Shown here piece by piece: positions 61,666 to 64,000 of a stretch of DNA of 64,000 bases. The translations under genes were made by a program, and so were the position numbers. The notes beneath the pieces are model-generated. The model was not told the origin of the DNA. It saw only the letters and a program-made list of their open reading frames with translations, and made no database searches. Numbering within the stretch: the first letter of the stretch is position 1; every line of letters begins with the position of its first letter. Where the stretch lies: assembly GCA_045654805.1 (NCBI GenBank), contig JAZOOD010000066.1, forward strand, positions 77,795 through 141,794, given 5' to 3'. This DNA comes from CAZNKU01 sp045654805. GTDB lineage: Bacteria; Bacillota; Clostridia; Monoglobales; Firm-18.

Positions 61666-63735
61666 CTACCTACATACATATTGTTTAAAATCTGCAAACT
61701 CATCGGATGTTATTGTATCTATGATGCGAAAATCATCGGGTGCTATTTCTCCGTAAATATACCACACACCGTTACTGCTTAAGTTATGGTCTGATATTTG
61801 TATATAATCATAAATGATTTCAGCATCTTCACCCTCAACCAGAATTATATTTTCATTTTTCAGATTAAATTCTGTAATTTCTTTGCAAACATCCCCTTTG
61901 ATTAATCCATCCCTGCTCCAGGAAAGTGATTCAAAAACAAAACCAAGTTTTCCATATGTTTTTGACATTTCCTCAAAGCGTTCAAGTTTAACAAGACAGA
62001 ATGATGAATCTTCATAAATCTGGTCCGCGTAATTATAATAAAGTTTATATAAATTATTGGCAAGCCATTCCTTGGTTTTCTCAAAATGTGGACTCAAATA
62101 ATAGACCCTTGTATGCATCTGTCGATTACCGTCATAACCCTCAGCCCAATAGTGATATGTAAATTCTTCTGCCGACGACTTGGGATCTACTGAATAAATG
62201 TCGGTATGACTCATATTCTTAATATCATCAACTACGCACTTATGCAGTTCAACCATAAAATCTCCGTATATTTGTTCTGAATCATACTCTATAAACTCAA
62301 TGTCATTAACATCAATAGCAAGAGGTTCTTCAAAAACCGCCTTATAGCTTTCATACTTGTATAAGTCGTTAAGTATTTCCCCTAATCTGCTTTCACTTAT
62401 GCGGTATCTGCGTGGCACCTCATCACCGTTTTTAAGCTTGTATTCTATATGTAACCCAACATAATTTCCGTCAAATTCAGGTTTCAACAAAGCCCTGTTA
62501 CCTGCAAATTCACTATGAAGCTTTATTGCATAATCTATTATTTCAGGGTCATTAAGGGTTGGTATATCATCATAATAATAACTGTAAACAGCAACACTTT
62601 CCACTTCATCAGCATCAGGAACATAAGTTTCATAACCGAAAAAGCTTGTAAAAGCAAACACACAAATCATAAGTGCAAATACAACTGCAAACCCGATTAA
62701 CCCCTTGTATGAACCCCACACCTTTAAGGTTTTTTTCAAAATCATTTCACAGGCAAAATATATTACCACGCCTATAATTGCAACAATTATCCAGAATGTA
62801 ACGGGATTATGTGAAATAAATGACCCAAACACAGTAAATGTTGCAATTACACCTACAAATGTTATTAAATATTTAAATATGGGGTTTAAAATCTTAAAGC
62901 CTGCAACATCCTCCGCCGTTTCAAGATTACGCTTTTTGTAAAGCACCCAACCAAGAACATAAAGCAAGGCAGATATTCCAAGGTATATGTACATCCTTAC
63001 AAATTCAAACTCCACATCATTGTAACCGTAACACAAATGGGTAACATTCGCATATATCCATGCTACAAAATTTCCTTCAGCCACGCTGTTCATAACCGCA
63101 TTGTCTGTAACATAGCCATACAAAAATTGTTCTGCAACAAAGCCAAAGCACACAACCACAACAGGTACAAGAGCGTGAAAAAGTACGTTAAGTGCAACTG
63201 TTGCAAAAGTATTGCCCGTAAGCATTGCAACAAAGGTTGTACAAGCAAACATCATAAACAGACACAAAAGGTTTAACCCAATCCACACAAAGCAGGAGCT
63301 TACGGATATAATTTTTGAATAAGAGGTTAATGCCATAACCAAAAATATAAGTCCGTTTAAAATTACGGGAACAAACATAAGTGTAAACGCCCCTGCAAGG
63401 GTAGATGTATAAACAGATGTTCTGTTTACAGGCAGGCTGTGTGTAAATACACTTGCCTTTTTGGAATGTATAAATCTGTATACAAGCAAGCCTACAACTG
63501 TTGCAACACCCATAGCTATAGTTATTGGCAAAAATAAGTAAGTTCCGTTATCATACAACAAGGAAAGATTATTTTCTCCCATATACCTGTATGTATCATC
63601 AGCCTCCACAGTTAAAAGAATTGGCAAAACCGTAGACATAAACAGTATTATAAAATACAGCACTGCACCCCAAAGGTAACGTCTTACTGTGGATTTATAT
63701 ATACCCTTATTAAACAATGATGTTTTTAAAGTCAT
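61666..63735 (-). CDS. ABC-2 type transporter permease with large extracytoplasmic region
   Basis: 689 residues. The N-terminal half has about six membrane segments (VLPILLTVEADDTYRYMGEN lies between the first two; FIHSKKASVFTHSLPVNRTS follows). Two or three further segments come near 290-360, then a soluble domain of about 300 residues that I cannot name. HSLPVNR motifs recur in Clostridia BcrA-type exporter permeases. It begins 26 bases inside the ATPase gene, so both belong to one exporter. Substrate unknown. Confidence 0.85.
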   Translation of the reverse strand: MTLKTSLFNKGIYKSTVRRYLWGAVLYFIILFMSTVLPILLTVEADDTYRYMGENNLSLLYDNGTYLFLPITIAMGVATVVGLLVYRFIHSKKASVFTHSLPVNRTSVYTSTLAGAFTLMFVPVILNGLIFLVMALTSYSKIISVSSCFVWIGLNLLCLFMMFACTTFVAMLTGNTFATVALNVLFHALVPVVVVCFGFVAEQFLYGYVTDNAVMNSVAEGNFVAWIYANVTHLCYGYNDVEFEFVRMYIYLGISALLYVLGWVLYKKRNLETAEDVAGFKILNPIFKYLITFVGVIATFTVFGSFISHNPVTFWIIVAIIGVVIYFACEMILKKTLKVWGSYKGLIGFAVVFALMICVFAFTSFFGYETYVPDADEVESVAVYSYYYDDIPTLNDPEIIDYAIKLHSEFAGNRALLKPEFDGNYVGLHIEYKLKNGDEVPRRYRISESRLGEILNDLYKYESYKAVFEEPLAIDVNDIEFIEYDSEQIYGDFMVELHKCVVDDIKNMSHTDIYSVDPKSSAEEFTYHYWAEGYDGNRQMHTRVYYLSPHFEKTKEWLANNLYKLYYNYADQIYEDSSFCLVKLERFEEMSKTYGKLGFVFESLSWSRDGLIKGDVCKEITEFNLKNENIILVEGEDAEIIYDYIQISDHNLSSNGVWYIYGEIAPDDFRIIDTITSDEFADFKQYVCR

Positions 63736-64000
63736 AACCCAAACCCCCCAACTCGTAGATAAATACTTCCTCCAAAGTAAGGCTTACACGTTCGCACAAA
63801 ACAGGCGACACAGCCTTTATCTTTGCATCGGTTTCCTCTGCATTACCGCGGATGATGATATTATACACCGCCCCTGTGTTGGATACGTGGAGTACATCCT
63901 CACCTGTTTCAAAACCGCTTATGCCATTTTCCCCAAACACCACCTGATACTTGTGAACATTGCCCTTTAGGTCATCCAAAGGCTTTTCTATAATCATTTT
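63710..64000 (-). CDS. ABC transporter ATP-binding protein, C-terminal part (runs off window)
   Basis: Only the last 96 residues are visible; the frame is open to the right edge. The end, RVSLTLEEVFIYELGGLGYD, is the usual C-terminus of BcrA-type ATPases, where the LEEVF motif follows the accessory beta domain. The nucleotide-binding domain would lie outside the window. Confidence 0.8.
   Translation of the reverse strand, partial: KMIIEKPLDDLKGNVHKYQVVFGENGISGFETGEDVLHVSNTGAVYNIIIRGNAEETDAKIKAVSPVLCERVSLTLEEVFIYELGGLGYDFKNIIV

Noticed and set aside
61666..63735. Soluble C-terminal domain of the permease as a named enzyme
   Set aside because: No catalytic motif could be recognised in the 300-residue domain, so no function was assigned.

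Overview
The window is a 64 kb stretch of low-GC, gene-dense chromosome from an endospore-forming Clostridia-type Firmicute. The evidence is the mraZ-rsmH-ftsL-spoVD-murE-murF-mraY-ftsW-murG cell-wall cluster in Firmicute order, a MurE with the meso-DAP type DNPR signature, a gerA-type germinant receptor operon with ypeB, FtsEX with a PcsB/CwlO-like hydrolase, RicA next to MiaB, ThyX in place of a visible ThyA, and consensus sigma-A promoters (TTGACA-17-TATAAT). I cannot name the species.

Layout. 0-9.3 kb (minus): typA, miaB, ricA, mutS, mutL, miaA and the start of a membrane protein. 9.4 kb: tRNA-Gly. 9.6-14.8 kb (minus): proB-proA-proC, a YitT protein and an AGCS symporter. 15.4-18.2 kb (minus): TrkH/TrkA potassium uptake. 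18.4-20.6 kb is accessory: a phage O-like initiator gene with what looks like an origin inside it, two tandem promoter/structured-RNA/small-protein units, tRNA-Asn and tRNA-Ile. A third unit sits at 15.0-15.4 kb. 20.6-29.4 kb (minus): lysS, greA, CtpA-type protease, PcsB/CwlO-like M23 hydrolase, ftsX, ftsE, CdaR-type regulator. 29.6-39.8 kb (minus): the dcw cluster. 40-49 kb (minus): U32 protein, tRNA methyltransferase, mltG, CPBP protease, DJ-1 protein, thyX, tmk, TagA-type glycosyltransferase, LUD protein. 49-54 kb (plus): gerA-type operon and ypeB. 54-64 kb: a RAYT transposase, recG, fakA, asp23-like gene, a split TauE exporter, tRNA-modification genes and a truncated ABC exporter.

Most notable is a unit present three times (14988-15405, 19016-19431, 19365-19991). 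Each has three Spo0A-box-like heptamers spaced exactly 10 bp apart, a further box between -35 and -10, and identical distances to a TAGACA-17-TATTAT/TACTAT promoter. Each then has an RNA of about 175 nt closed by a 12-17 bp stem whose sequence differs between copies while pairing is kept, a nearly invariant terminator that can also pair with an upstream segment, and a small ORF. Flanks are near-identical between copies 2 and 3 while the RNA core has diverged. The second notable object is the gene at 18409-18945. It contains three 16-bp palindromic iterons at exact 23-bp spacing, an AT-rich tract on one side and a perfect DnaA box on the other, the arrangement of the lambda origin inside gene O.

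Other themes: many tRNA anticodon-loop modification genes (miaA, miaB, ricA, TrhP-like, TrmR-like, TtcA-like, TcdA-like), sporulation/germination, and cell-wall synthesis and hydrolysis. All functional calls come from reading sequences; no database search was run.
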